The notes under the pieces: model-generated
What the model saw: only the letters and a program-made list of their open reading frames with translations
Database searches by the model: none
Told to the model about the DNA's origin: nothing
Shown here: one piece after another, positions 8,859-15,786 of the stretch
How positions within the stretch are numbered: position 1 is the first letter of the stretch
Layout: the number at the start of each line of letters is the position of its first letter
Source of the DNA: Candidatus Nitrosotenuis cloacae
GTDB lineage: Archaea; Thermoproteota; Nitrososphaeria; Nitrososphaerales; Nitrosopumilaceae
Length of the DNA stretch: 64,000 bases
Direction of reading: 5' to 3'
Assembly: GCF_026768455.1 (NCBI RefSeq)
Contig: NZ_JAPPVQ010000007.1
Span: forward strand, 1 to 64,000
Translations under genes and position numbers: made by a program

Positions 8859-9620
8859 ATGGCTTTAGTTACAACATCGAAATCAGACGGAATTGCCACG
8901 GTCAAAATCAACCGACCTGACAAGCTTAACGCAATGAACACAGATGTTGCAAAAGAGATAATCCAAGTCTTTGAGACTCTGGGCAGGGATGCCGAAGTCA
9001 AGGTGATAATACTCACCGGCGAAGGCGACAAGGCATTCTCGGCAGGAGCAGACATTGAATACATGTCAAAGATAACGGCCGACGAATCAGTGGAATACGC
9101 AAAGCTTGGACAACTTGTTACTGCAACTGTGGAAAACGTACCGCAGCCAACAATCGCAGCAGTGAACGGATTTGCACTCGGCGGAGGATGCGAGCTTGCA
9201 ATGTCGTGCGACATACGAATCGCAGCAGACACTGCAAAACTCGGGCAACCTGAGGTGACAATCGGAATCCCGCCAGGATGGGGTGGAACACAAAGGCTGA
9301 TGCGAATTGTGGGAATTGCAAAGGCAAAGGAGCTTGTATACACCGGAAAGATGATCAAAGCAGACGAGGCAAAGGAGATAAAGCTTGTAAACCACGTAGT
9401 ACCGCTTGCATCACTCATGGATGAGGCAGTAAAGATGGCTCAGCAGATTGCAGCAAACTCTGTATCCGGAGTAAGGATGTCAAAGATTGCAATCAACAAG
9501 GGACGAAATGCGGATCTTGACACTGGCCTTGGAGTGGAGCTTTTGGCCTGGAGGAACTGCTTTACGGATCCAGACCGTGCAGAGCGCATGACTGCGTTTG
9601 TGAACAAGTCGAAAAAATAA
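8859..9620 (+). CDS. Enoyl-CoA hydratase family: crotonyl-CoA hydratase/3-hydroxypropionyl-CoA dehydratase
   Basis: A 253-residue crotonase-fold protein. [12 protein letters not shown] near the N-terminus, the oxyanion-hole segment [11 protein letters not shown] and [18 protein letters not shown], and the second catalytic region [17 protein letters not shown] with its Glu are all present. The homologous N. maritimus enzyme (Nmar_1308) was reported to act both as 3-hydroxypropionyl-CoA dehydratase and crotonyl-CoA hydratase in the 3HP/4HB cycle, and it has the same neighbour. An upstream in-frame ATG at 8784 would add 25 residues that overlap the previous gene and precede the TATA box, so ATG 8859 is used. 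Confidence 0.93.
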   Translation: MALVTTSKSDGIATVKINRPDKLNAMNTDVAKEIIQVFETLGRDAEVKVIILTGEGDKAFSAGADIEYMSKITADESVEYAKLGQLVTATVENVPQPTIAAVNGFALGGGCELAMSCDIRIAADTAKLGQPEVTIGIPPGWGGTQRLMRIVGIAKAKELVYTGKMIKADEAKEIKLVNHVVPLASLMDEAVKMAQQIAANSVSGVRMSKIAINKGRNADLDTGLGVELLAWRNCFTDPDRAERMTAFVNKSKK

Positions 9621-9631
9621 GCTACACCTAA

Positions 9632-9641
9632 TTTCTTTTTT
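9632..9641 (+). terminator. T-rich terminator after the crotonase gene
   Basis: TTTCTTTTTT begins 12 bases after the stop codon. Confidence 0.4.
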
Positions 9642-9667
9642 ACTACTTGATTTAGGGTGAAAAGATT

Positions 9668-9677
9668 CTTATAATTT
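9668..9677 (+). promoter_or_regulatory. TATA box for the IscA-like gene
   Basis: TCTTATAATT is centred about 24 bases before ATG 9696, giving a leaderless transcript. Confidence 0.5.
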
Positions 9678-9695
9678 GGGGCGTCATTTGACGTT

Positions 9696-10046
9696 ATGGC
9701 AACTGAACAAACACAAAAGCTAGTCACAGTAACGCCAAAAGCAGCAGAAAAAATCCTCGAATTCATGAAAGAGGAGGCAGAGAGCCCACAATACCTTCGA
9801 GTATATGTCCAAGGTGGCGGATGCTCAGGCCTTTCATACGGAATGGGATTTGAGGCAAAGCCAGAAGATGATGACACAATCATCGAAGAGGCAGGAGTCA
9901 AACTGCTAGTTGACAGCTACAGCCAAGAGCACCTCAATGGAGCAAACATCGACTACATCGAGAGTCTGATGGGATCTGGATTCAAGATAAACAATCCAAA
10001 CGTCACCAAATCCTGTTCATGCGGTCACTCTTTTAGCACAGAATAA
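9696..10046 (+). CDS. A-type iron-sulfur carrier (IscA/HesB family)
   Basis: A 116-residue A-type Fe-S carrier protein. The three conserved Cys are present: C43 in GGGCSGLSY, and C107 and C109 in the SCSCGHSF tail. Such proteins receive Fe-S clusters and hand them to apo-enzymes. Length is normal. It stands alone between its own TATA box and a T-rich terminator, directly after two carbon-fixation genes; the cycle contains the Fe-S enzyme 4-hydroxybutyryl-CoA dehydratase (not in this window), but a specific link is only an inference. Confidence 0.93.
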   Translation: MATEQTQKLVTVTPKAAEKILEFMKEEAESPQYLRVYVQGGGCSGLSYGMGFEAKPEDDDTIIEEAGVKLLVDSYSQEHLNGANIDYIESLMGSGFKINNPNVTKSCSCGHSFSTE

Positions 10047-10054
10047 GACCATAC

Positions 10055-10066
10055 TTTTTCATTTTT
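10055..10066 (+). terminator. T-rich terminator after the IscA-like gene
   Basis: Two T-tracts, TTTTT and ATTTTT, lie within 20 bases of the stop codon. Confidence 0.4.
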
Positions 10067-10119
10067 AGATCGGCTCCAAGCGGACGCTGTGAGTGCGGAG
10101 GCGACGTTCAATCATAAGC

Positions 10120-10127
10120 ACTTATAT
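10120..10127 (+). promoter_or_regulatory. TATA box for dnaG-ribK
   Basis: ACTTATAT is centred about 53 bases before the TTG start of dnaG, which predicts a leader of about 27 bases rather than a leaderless mRNA. Confidence 0.45.
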
Positions 10128-10159
10128 CTGTGATTTGACGAGATTTGGCATTGAAGTTT

Positions 10160-10166
10160 AGGAGGT
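10160..10166 (+). promoter_or_regulatory. Strong Shine-Dalgarno site for dnaG
   Basis: AGGAGGT ends 10 bases before TTG 10177. It is the clearest ribosome-binding site in the window and fixes the start of dnaG at this TTG; the predicted 5' leader holds little else. Confidence 0.7.
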
Positions 10167-10176
10167 ATAATTACAT

Positions 10177-11325
10177 TTGCCACCAACAGGAATTGTCAAA
10201 TATCACGTTAAGCTATCCTTTGAGGTTGATGGACTTGTTGAACGTGCAGACATAATCGGTGCAATTTTCGGGCAGACGGAAGGACTCCTCGGCCCAGAAA
10301 TGAATCTGAATGAGCTGCAACGGGTCTCAAAGGTCGGCAGAATCGAGGTAACGACAACCGCTACTACAAACACGACTTCAGGCGAAGCCCTAATCCCAAT
10401 GAGTACTGATGTGGATACTGCGTCACTTATTGCCGCAGCAATCGAGAGCATCGACAAGGTCGGTCCATTTGACTGCAAGTTCAAGCTGACTGCAATCGAG
10501 GATGTACGTGCCACAAAAAAGGACGATATCATCAAGCGGGCAAAGGAGATCAAGCAGCAGTGGGCCACAAAGACAATCTCAGAGGGCGAAACAATGCTAA
10601 AAGACATCCACGAGGGGACATCCGTCGCAGGCAAGCTTACAACCTATGGAAGGGGCAAGCTGACGTGCGGAACAGGCGTCTTTGACTCGCCGTGGATTAT
10701 TTTGGTAGAGGGTAGAGCCGACGTAATCAACCTCTTGCGCGCAGGAATCGACAACGCACTTGCAATTGACGGAGCACGAATAGACGAATCCATCAAGGAA
10801 TTGTGCGAGACTAAGGAAAAAATTGTTGCATTTCTGGACGGCGACAGAGCAGGCGGATTCATCCTAAAGGAACTAAAAAGCGTAGTAGACATTGACGTAA
10901 TTCACAGAGCACCAGAGGGCGTGGAAGTAGAGGAGCTGACACCACAGCAAATCTCTGACATCCTCAGGGACACCATCGCGGAGATGAAAAATCCAAAACC
11001 AAAGCCGACGTTGTCTGATCCAAACGACAAGCCGATGGCGGAGTTGGCAGAAAAGACATTCTCCAAGATCAACGAGACACTCGAAGCAATAGGCCTTGAT
11101 GCAAACAGAAATGAGGTATTCAAGGTACCAATCAGCGAGCTTGTCTCAAAGCTTTCGGTGCAGTCTGGAATAAAGTACCTGATTCTTGATGGGATAGTGA
11201 CTCAGAGGCTAGTGGATGGCGCAAAGCAGGCAGGAATTGAGTGTGTAATTGGACACAGAATTGCCAATCTCACAAACCGTGACGGAATAACACTCAAGAC
11301 CTTCACTGACCTTGGCGTCGCCTAA
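10177..11325 (+). CDS. dnaG: Archaeal DnaG-type primase
   Basis: A 382-residue archaeal DnaG. The TOPRIM domain is at about residues 170-260: WIILVEGRADVINLL carries the metal-binding Glu, and VAFLDGDRAGG the DxD pair. Flanking regions match the archaeal DnaG layout, which lacks the bacterial zinc finger. In archaea this protein has weak primase activity and is also found with the RNA exosome. TTG is the start because of the strong Shine-Dalgarno site. Its stop overlaps the ATG of riboflavin kinase by one base (TAATG), so translation is coupled. Confidence 0.95.
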   Translation: MPPTGIVKYHVKLSFEVDGLVERADIIGAIFGQTEGLLGPEMNLNELQRVSKVGRIEVTTTATTNTTSGEALIPMSTDVDTASLIAAAIESIDKVGPFDCKFKLTAIEDVRATKKDDIIKRAKEIKQQWATKTISEGETMLKDIHEGTSVAGKLTTYGRGKLTCGTGVFDSPWIILVEGRADVINLLRAGIDNALAIDGARIDESIKELCETKEKIVAFLDGDRAGGFILKELKSVVDIDVIHRAPEGVEVEELTPQQISDILRDTIAEMKNPKPKPTLSDPNDKPMAELAEKTFSKINETLEAIGLDANRNEVFKVPISELVSKLSVQSGIKYLILDGIVTQRLVDGAKQAGIECVIGHRIANLTNRDGITLKTFTDLGVA

Positions 11326-12005
11326 TGTCTGAGCTGAAAATCCAACATCTGATAACGTTAACTGAGCTCCTCGCAGGAGGGGCCAAAAATAATTTTATTT
11401 CAATTACCACATCCTCACTTGCAAAGAACATAGCCAAGTCGCAGCAGGCCGCATCACAGCACTTGTTGGAACTGGAGCAGGGCGGGTTCATTGAAAGAAT
11501 GATGAACGGCAGGAGGATATCTGTAAGGCTTACTGAAAAGGGGTATGGGCAGATTGCAGACTTGTATAATTTGCTAAAGAAGAGCCTGGAATCAAGCCCG
11601 TCTGCCATAGAATTGCAGGGAACGCTCGTGTCCGGGATGGGCGAGGGTGCATACTATATGTCGCTCAAAGGGTACACACGACAGTTCAAGGCAAGAATCG
11701 GATATGTGCCATTTCCAGGCACGCTGAACGTCAAGATTGGAAAAAAGGAGCAGGTAGAGGCGCTTCGGCAGCTAAATGCAATTCCAGGGGTCAAAATCGA
11801 CGGATTCTCCGACGGAAAGAGGACGTACGGGTGGGTCAAGTGCTTTGGGTGCATTGTTAACGGCAAGGTGGCATGCCATGTCATACAGCTGGAGCGCACG
11901 CACCACGACCAGTCGGTGATTGAGCTGATATCTCAGGTGGAGATTCGCAAGAAGATGGACCTTGAGAACGGCGACAAGGTGTCAGTCAAGATTCTGCTCA
12001 CGTAA
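11325..12005 (+). CDS. ribK: CTP-dependent riboflavin kinase with N-terminal winged helix
   Basis: A 226-residue protein with two parts. Residues 1-85 form a winged-helix DNA-binding domain (SLAKNIAKSQQAASQHLLELEQGGFIERM). Residues 90-226 are the archaeal CTP-dependent riboflavin kinase, recognised from GEGAYYMSLKGYTRQF and IGYVPFPGTLNVKI. It makes FMN. The fusion is known in other archaea and suggests the enzyme may sense FMN or riboflavin and regulate transcription. It is translationally coupled to dnaG. Confidence 0.92.
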   Translation: MSELKIQHLITLTELLAGGAKNNFISITTSSLAKNIAKSQQAASQHLLELEQGGFIERMMNGRRISVRLTEKGYGQIADLYNLLKKSLESSPSAIELQGTLVSGMGEGAYYMSLKGYTRQFKARIGYVPFPGTLNVKIGKKEQVEALRQLNAIPGVKIDGFSDGKRTYGWVKCFGCIVNGKVACHVIQLERTHHDQSVIELISQVEIRKKMDLENGDKVSVKILLT

Positions 12006-12271
12006 GTAATGTCTGATGCCCTCACAACGATCGTCAGAATAATCCCCTGTTCCTTTATTGCCACATGTGTGTGATATGTTTGGTGAGAAAGTACCTGGCA
12101 GTACTGATGGAAATGACCTTCTGAAACTACGGTAATGACGCAAAACGTTTTCTAGCATATGATTCACGAAATCCCTCTGAAGAAGAAAAATGTACAAATA
12201 AAAAAGCACGCAAAAACCATTCATCACAAACCTTGGTCTTTATTCCTGTATGGTGTCCGTGGATTGTGTGA
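12006..12271. other. Gene-free stretch between ribK and egtB
   Basis: About 266 bases between the stop codons of two convergent genes. It contains short T-tracts, an 8-base palindrome CACATGTG at 12062-12069 that resembles the core of the operator-like repeat between egtB and egtD, and a small direct repeat AGTAC. Open frames here have no recognisable protein character. No RNA gene was recognised. Confidence 0.4.
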
Positions 12272-13564
12272 CTAGGAGTCTTCTGCGCACCTAAAGCCGG
12301 AAAACATCCATCGCTCATCCAGCCTGAAGAAGTTTCTGTAACTGCCGCGAATCGAGTTTTGCGGAGTTGCAAATGATCCTCCACGCAGCACCTTCTGGTT
12401 TGTAAACCACTTGTCATTGTATTCTGAAAATCCCGACCTGAATCCGGGGTATCCTACAAATTCTGATGACGTCCATTCCCACACGTCTCCTATCATCTGA
12501 TGGCATCCGTAGTGGCTTGTACCGTTTGGATATGATCCTATCTTACTGCATCCCCACAGGCGTGATTCAAGCAAGTTTGCATGACTCTCAGTCGGCACGT
12601 CGTTTCCCCACGGGAATATTGTCTTGACCTGCTTTTCCTCGTTCCAGCATGCGGCCTTTTCCCACTCTGCCTCAGATGGGAGGCGCCTTCCTGTCCACTT
12701 GCAGTATGCGTCCGCCTCGTAAAAGCTCACATGGCACACGGGCTCATTTGGGTCTACTTTGCGGCGTCCAAGAAAGTCATTTACATGCCACGCGCCGTTT
12801 TCCCAGTACCAGTACATTGGGGCTTTCCATTTGTTTTTGCTCACTGCATCCCATCCGTCTGAGAGCCAGTGCTTGTAATCCTCATATCCGCCCGACTCGA
12901 TGAACTTGATGTAGTCCCCTGCGCTTACCGGGAATGCGTCTATTTTGTAATCATTAAGATACACCTTGTGTTCTGGCATCTCTATGTCGTAGCAGAATCC
13001 TTTTCCCGAATAGCCCATGCTGTAGATGCCTCCATCGACTGCAACCTGTCTTTGCTTTACTGATGCGGCCTCTGGAACGGGCTTTCGTATTTTCGGCTTG
13101 TAGTTTTCTGCCAGAATGTGCTGAATGTCGTACACTAGAAGCTCCTGGTGCTGGCACTCGTGGTGGATTCCAATCTCTATGATTTTTCTTGTAGATTCGT
13201 CCAAGCGCCCTGCCTCAAGGAGTCTTGTCATTTTATCTGTGATTTTCCCGTAATACGTGAGCAACTCGTCTGTGGTGGGCCGTGACACCGAACCCCTACT
13301 TGCCTTGTCGTGCTGGTCTCCGAACTTGTTATAGTACGAGTTGAGGTATTTTGAAAACTCTTGGTCGTCTGCCTTGTAGTTTCGGTCCACCTGTTCCAAT
13401 AATCTCTCAAAGAGCCAGCTTGTGTGGCCCAAGTGCCACTTTGGCGGACTCACGTACGGTGCAGTCTGCACGGTGTAGTCGTCCTTTTCGAGCGGCTCTA
13501 CTATCTCAAGCGTGGTTGCCCGCAGTCTTTTGAACTCGTCTGCTATTGAATAAGTTGAAAGCAC
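12272..13564 (-). CDS. egtB: EgtB-type sulfoxide synthase (ergothioneine synthesis)
   Basis: A 430-residue protein with the EgtB architecture: an N-terminal DinB-like four-helix domain and a C-terminal FGE-sulfatase (C-type-lectin-like) domain. The iron-binding HX3HXE motif is visible as H135-x3-H139-x-E141 (HECQHQE), with a further His in WHLGHTSW near residue 47. The C-terminal half shows VCHVSFYEADAYCKWTGRRLPSEAEWEKAA and ends in FSGFRCAEDS, both standard. EgtB oxidatively joins a thiol (gamma-Glu-Cys or Cys) to trimethyl-histidine; the thiol donor here is not predictable by eye. The start is GTG 13564. It is divergent from egtD. Confidence 0.9.
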   Translation of the reverse strand: MLSTYSIADEFKRLRATTLEIVEPLEKDDYTVQTAPYVSPPKWHLGHTSWLFERLLEQVDRNYKADDQEFSKYLNSYYNKFGDQHDKASRGSVSRPTTDELLTYYGKITDKMTRLLEAGRLDESTRKIIEIGIHHECQHQELLVYDIQHILAENYKPKIRKPVPEAASVKQRQVAVDGGIYSMGYSGKGFCYDIEMPEHKVYLNDYKIDAFPVSAGDYIKFIESGGYEDYKHWLSDGWDAVSKNKWKAPMYWYWENGAWHVNDFLGRRKVDPNEPVCHVSFYEADAYCKWTGRRLPSEAEWEKAACWNEEKQVKTIFPWGNDVPTESHANLLESRLWGCSKIGSYPNGTSHYGCHQMIGDVWEWTSSEFVGYPGFRSGFSEYNDKWFTNQKVLRGGSFATPQNSIRGSYRNFFRLDERWMFSGFRCAEDS

Positions 13565-13580
13565 TGATGTTGTAACTGAT

Positions 13581-13591
13581 TTTTCATATTC
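13581..13591 (-). promoter_or_regulatory. TATA-like box for egtB
   Basis: Minus-strand GAATATGAAAA is centred about 23 bases upstream of the GTG start. Confidence 0.35.
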
Positions 13592-13605
13592 ATGTGTTTC
13601 TAATT

Positions 13606-13623
13606 ATTCCACACATGTGGAAT
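13606..13623. promoter_or_regulatory. Inverted repeat, candidate operator between egtB and egtD
   Basis: ATTCCACA-CA-TGTGGAAT is a perfect inverted repeat with 8-base arms and a 2-base centre. It lies in the middle of the 110-base divergent gap, about 9 bases upstream of the egtD TATA box and about 20 bases behind the egtB box, where one dimeric regulator could control both genes. The size and symmetry fit a winged-helix dimer; the protein is unknown. Confidence 0.55.
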
Positions 13624-13630
13624 CTAAAAG

Positions 13631-13640
13631 ATTTTTAAAA
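13631..13640 (+). promoter_or_regulatory. TATA box for egtD
   Basis: ATTTTTAAAA is centred about 40 bases before ATG 13675, predicting a leader of about 13 bases. Confidence 0.4.
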
Positions 13641-13674
13641 CATGAAATCCGAACAGATCCATAAAAAATAGCTT

Positions 13675-14691
13675 ATGAATGAGAAAAGTAAAAACAAGTA
13701 CATCAAAGTCGAAGTCGCCCCAAATTGCTTTCTTGTAAAATCGCATGCGGCAATAGACGATGATTTTGCAGAAGACATTGCGTACGGGCTTACTAGAAAA
13801 AACAAATTCGTATCATCAAGGCACTTTTACGACAAGTCCGGCTCTGAATTATTTGATAAGATATGCGCCCTGCCGGAGTATTACCTGACAAAAAAAGAGA
13901 CGGAGATTCTATCTGTGCTAAAAGAGGATCTTCCAGAATACCTGGACGGCAATTATTCTGTAGTGGATCTTGGCAGCGGTTCTGCGACAAAGACAAGGTA
14001 CATCTTTGATGCGCTGTCGTCAAGGCAGGAGAAGATAGAGTATTATCCGATTGACATATCTGATGTGATAAAGGAGAGCAGTGAAAGACTGCAAAGCGAA
14101 TTTGAGAACCTGTACATAACTGGAATTGTAGACAGGTACGAGAGCGGGCTTGACTATCTGAAAAATCTTGCAGGAAAAAAGATAATTGTCTTTTTTGGCT
14201 CAAGCATCGGCAACTTTGACCAAAAGGCAGCACTTGACTTCCTAAGGAGGATACATTCGTCTATGAATGATGGAGATCTCTTCCTTCTTGGAGTTGACCT
14301 AGTCAAGGACAAACGAGTGCTGGAATCTGCGTACAATGACTCTAGGGGAGTCACTGCCAAGTTCAACTTGAACCTGCTGTACAGAATCAACGAGGTACTC
14401 GGCGGCGACTTTGAGGCTGGCAAGTTTGAGCATGTTGCATTTTACAACTCCAAGGAAAAGAGAATCGAGATGCACCTGGAGTCAAAGGAGGACCAGCAAG
14501 TGCTCATCAGGGAGATCGACCTTGCAATGAGTCTCAAAAAAGGAGAGCGCATCCGCACCGAATACTCTTACAAGTACACCATCCCGCAGATCAGGCGGGC
14601 TGCAAAAAGGACTGGGTTTTCCATCATGGGAATGTGGACTGACAAGCAGGACTATTTTGCATCCGTGCTACTGTCAAAGGAGAAGAAATGA
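13675..14691 (+). CDS. egtD: L-histidine N-alpha-methyltransferase EgtD
   Basis: A 338-residue DUF2260-type methyltransferase. The SAM motif VVDLGSGSATKTRYI lies at about residues 99-113 and the family signature FFGSSIGNFDQ at about 180-190; SRHFYDKSGSELFDKICALPEYY near the N-terminus is also typical. EgtD trimethylates histidine to hercynine, the first step of ergothioneine synthesis, and the EgtB needed next is encoded divergently. Length is normal. EgtA, EgtC and EgtE are not in the window. The downstream DUF427 gene overlaps it by 4 bases. Confidence 0.93.
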   Translation: MNEKSKNKYIKVEVAPNCFLVKSHAAIDDDFAEDIAYGLTRKNKFVSSRHFYDKSGSELFDKICALPEYYLTKKETEILSVLKEDLPEYLDGNYSVVDLGSGSATKTRYIFDALSSRQEKIEYYPIDISDVIKESSERLQSEFENLYITGIVDRYESGLDYLKNLAGKKIIVFFGSSIGNFDQKAALDFLRRIHSSMNDGDLFLLGVDLVKDKRVLESAYNDSRGVTAKFNLNLLYRINEVLGGDFEAGKFEHVAFYNSKEKRIEMHLESKEDQQVLIREIDLAMSLKKGERIRTEYSYKYTIPQIRRAAKRTGFSIMGMWTDKQDYFASVLLSKEKK

Positions 14692-14969
14692 AGGCAGTCT
14701 GGAACGGCCAAGTGCTTGCAGAAAGCGACAAGACCATCATTGTGGAGGGAAATCACTACTTTCCATACGAATCCATTAGGCAAGAATTCTTCAAAAGCTC
14801 CGACACAAAGACGGTCTGCGGGTGGAAGGGAGTGGCAAGCTATTACTCCATACAGGTAGACGGCAAGACGAACCGAGACTGCGCCTGGTACTATCCAAAC
14901 CCGACCGATGACGCGCGCCAGATAAAGGGATACGTGGCATTCTGGAACGGCGTCAAAGTACAGCAATGA
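14688..14969 (+). CDS. DUF427 family small protein
   Basis: A 93-residue DUF427 domain: KAVWNGQVLAESDKTIIVEGNHYFP, then CGWKGVASYYSI and NRDCAWYYPNPTDDA are the family landmarks. DUF427 proteins are short beta-rich proteins common in bacteria and of unknown function. Its ATG overlaps the egtD stop by 4 bases, so it is made together with EgtD; an accessory role in ergothioneine metabolism is an inference from that position only. Confidence 0.85.
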   Translation: MKAVWNGQVLAESDKTIIVEGNHYFPYESIRQEFFKSSDTKTVCGWKGVASYYSIQVDGKTNRDCAWYYPNPTDDARQIKGYVAFWNGVKVQQ

Positions 14970-15003
14970 CAAGCACTAAAAGTCGGATCTTGGAAGACTC
15001 TGC

Positions 15004-15126
15004 GTGACAAAGTTCGGTATGTTTAGCTCAAATGGTGCGACAAGCTGGATGGGTAAAAAGACGATGATATTTCTGGGGATTGTAATCGTCGTCCTGGTGA
15101 TATATCGCTATGTTATCTTGAGCTGA
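15004..15126 (+). CDS. Small single-helix membrane protein (40 residues)
   Basis: From GTG 15004 this frame encodes 40 residues: a polar N-terminus with a GKKT basic patch, then a strongly hydrophobic stretch (residues 21-33) and a basic RY before the end. An ATG at 15019 would shorten it to 35 residues. It starts 35 bases after the DUF427 gene and ends just before the convergent RibL-like gene. The hydrophobic segment with flanking positive charges is more than chance would suggest, but it is a prediction. Confidence 0.5.
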   Translation: MTKFGMFSSNGATSWMGKKTMIFLGIVIVVLVIYRYVILS

Positions 15127-15128
15127 TT

Positions 15129-15746
15129 CTATAGGCCGTGTATTGCCTCGCCGTACTCTTTTTCTATCTTGGAGCTTGAGAACTCGGGAATTGGTGACTG
15201 AAGCCTTGCGACCCTGACGTCCAAGTCTATCTTCCTGCACCCATCTGTGATGAACTTTTCTTGGTGTACCTGGTCGTATCCTAGCGCGATGATGTCCGGC
15301 TTTACCAGTTCCACTGTCTTGAATATGTCGCCCTCGTTTCCGACAAGGCAGACGTCCACCATGGATAGGTGGTTGATGAGCTCCTGTCGCAAGGTCTCAG
15401 AGTGCAGCGGCTTTCTCTTCTTCATCTTTATTGCAGTGTTGTCAGTTGCCACTACTACAACCAGCACGTCGCCTAGTGCCTTTGCGGCATTTAGCGTGTG
15501 GATGTGACCTGGGTGTATGATATCAAAGACACCGCCGGCAAGAACCACTCGCAGCGCGCTCCTCCCAAACTCTGTTATTCCCATTCTGTCCTGCGTGATG
15601 AGGTCGTGTTTTACTAGGCTGTCCACCCGCTGTGCAACATACTCCTCTGATAGGCCAGTCTTTTTTGCGTAAGCGTGGATGGGGTTCTCCTTTGTCAGCT
15701 GGCAGACGTATGTGGTGCCTAGAATTTTTTTATCAATTATATCCAA
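15129..15746 (-). CDS. ribL: RibL-like FAD synthetase/cytidylyltransferase with N-terminal winged helix
   Basis: A 205-residue protein. Residues 66-200 are a nucleotidyltransferase of the cytidylyltransferase superfamily: GGVFDIIHPGHIHTL contains the HxGH active-site motif, VVVVATD follows, and LGYDQV ends the core. This matches archaeal RibL, which converts FMN to FAD. Residues 1-60 look like a winged helix (AYAKKTGLSEEYVAQRVDSLVKHDLI). RibK at 11325-12005 also carries a winged helix. A related glycerol-3-phosphate cytidylyltransferase role cannot be excluded. Confidence 0.8.
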   Translation of the reverse strand: MDIIDKKILGTTYVCQLTKENPIHAYAKKTGLSEEYVAQRVDSLVKHDLITQDRMGITEFGRSALRVVLAGGVFDIIHPGHIHTLNAAKALGDVLVVVVATDNTAIKMKKRKPLHSETLRQELINHLSMVDVCLVGNEGDIFKTVELVKPDIIALGYDQVHQEKFITDGCRKIDLDVRVARLQSPIPEFSSSKIEKEYGEAIHGL

Positions 15747-15786
15747 ACTATACTAACTATGGATTAGCTGTTTTTAATGTAAGCTA

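Noticed and set aside
11982-12227. An 81-codon minus-strand frame between ribK and egtB
   Set aside because: It overlaps the ribK end, lacks a TATA box at the right distance and has no recognisable sequence features.
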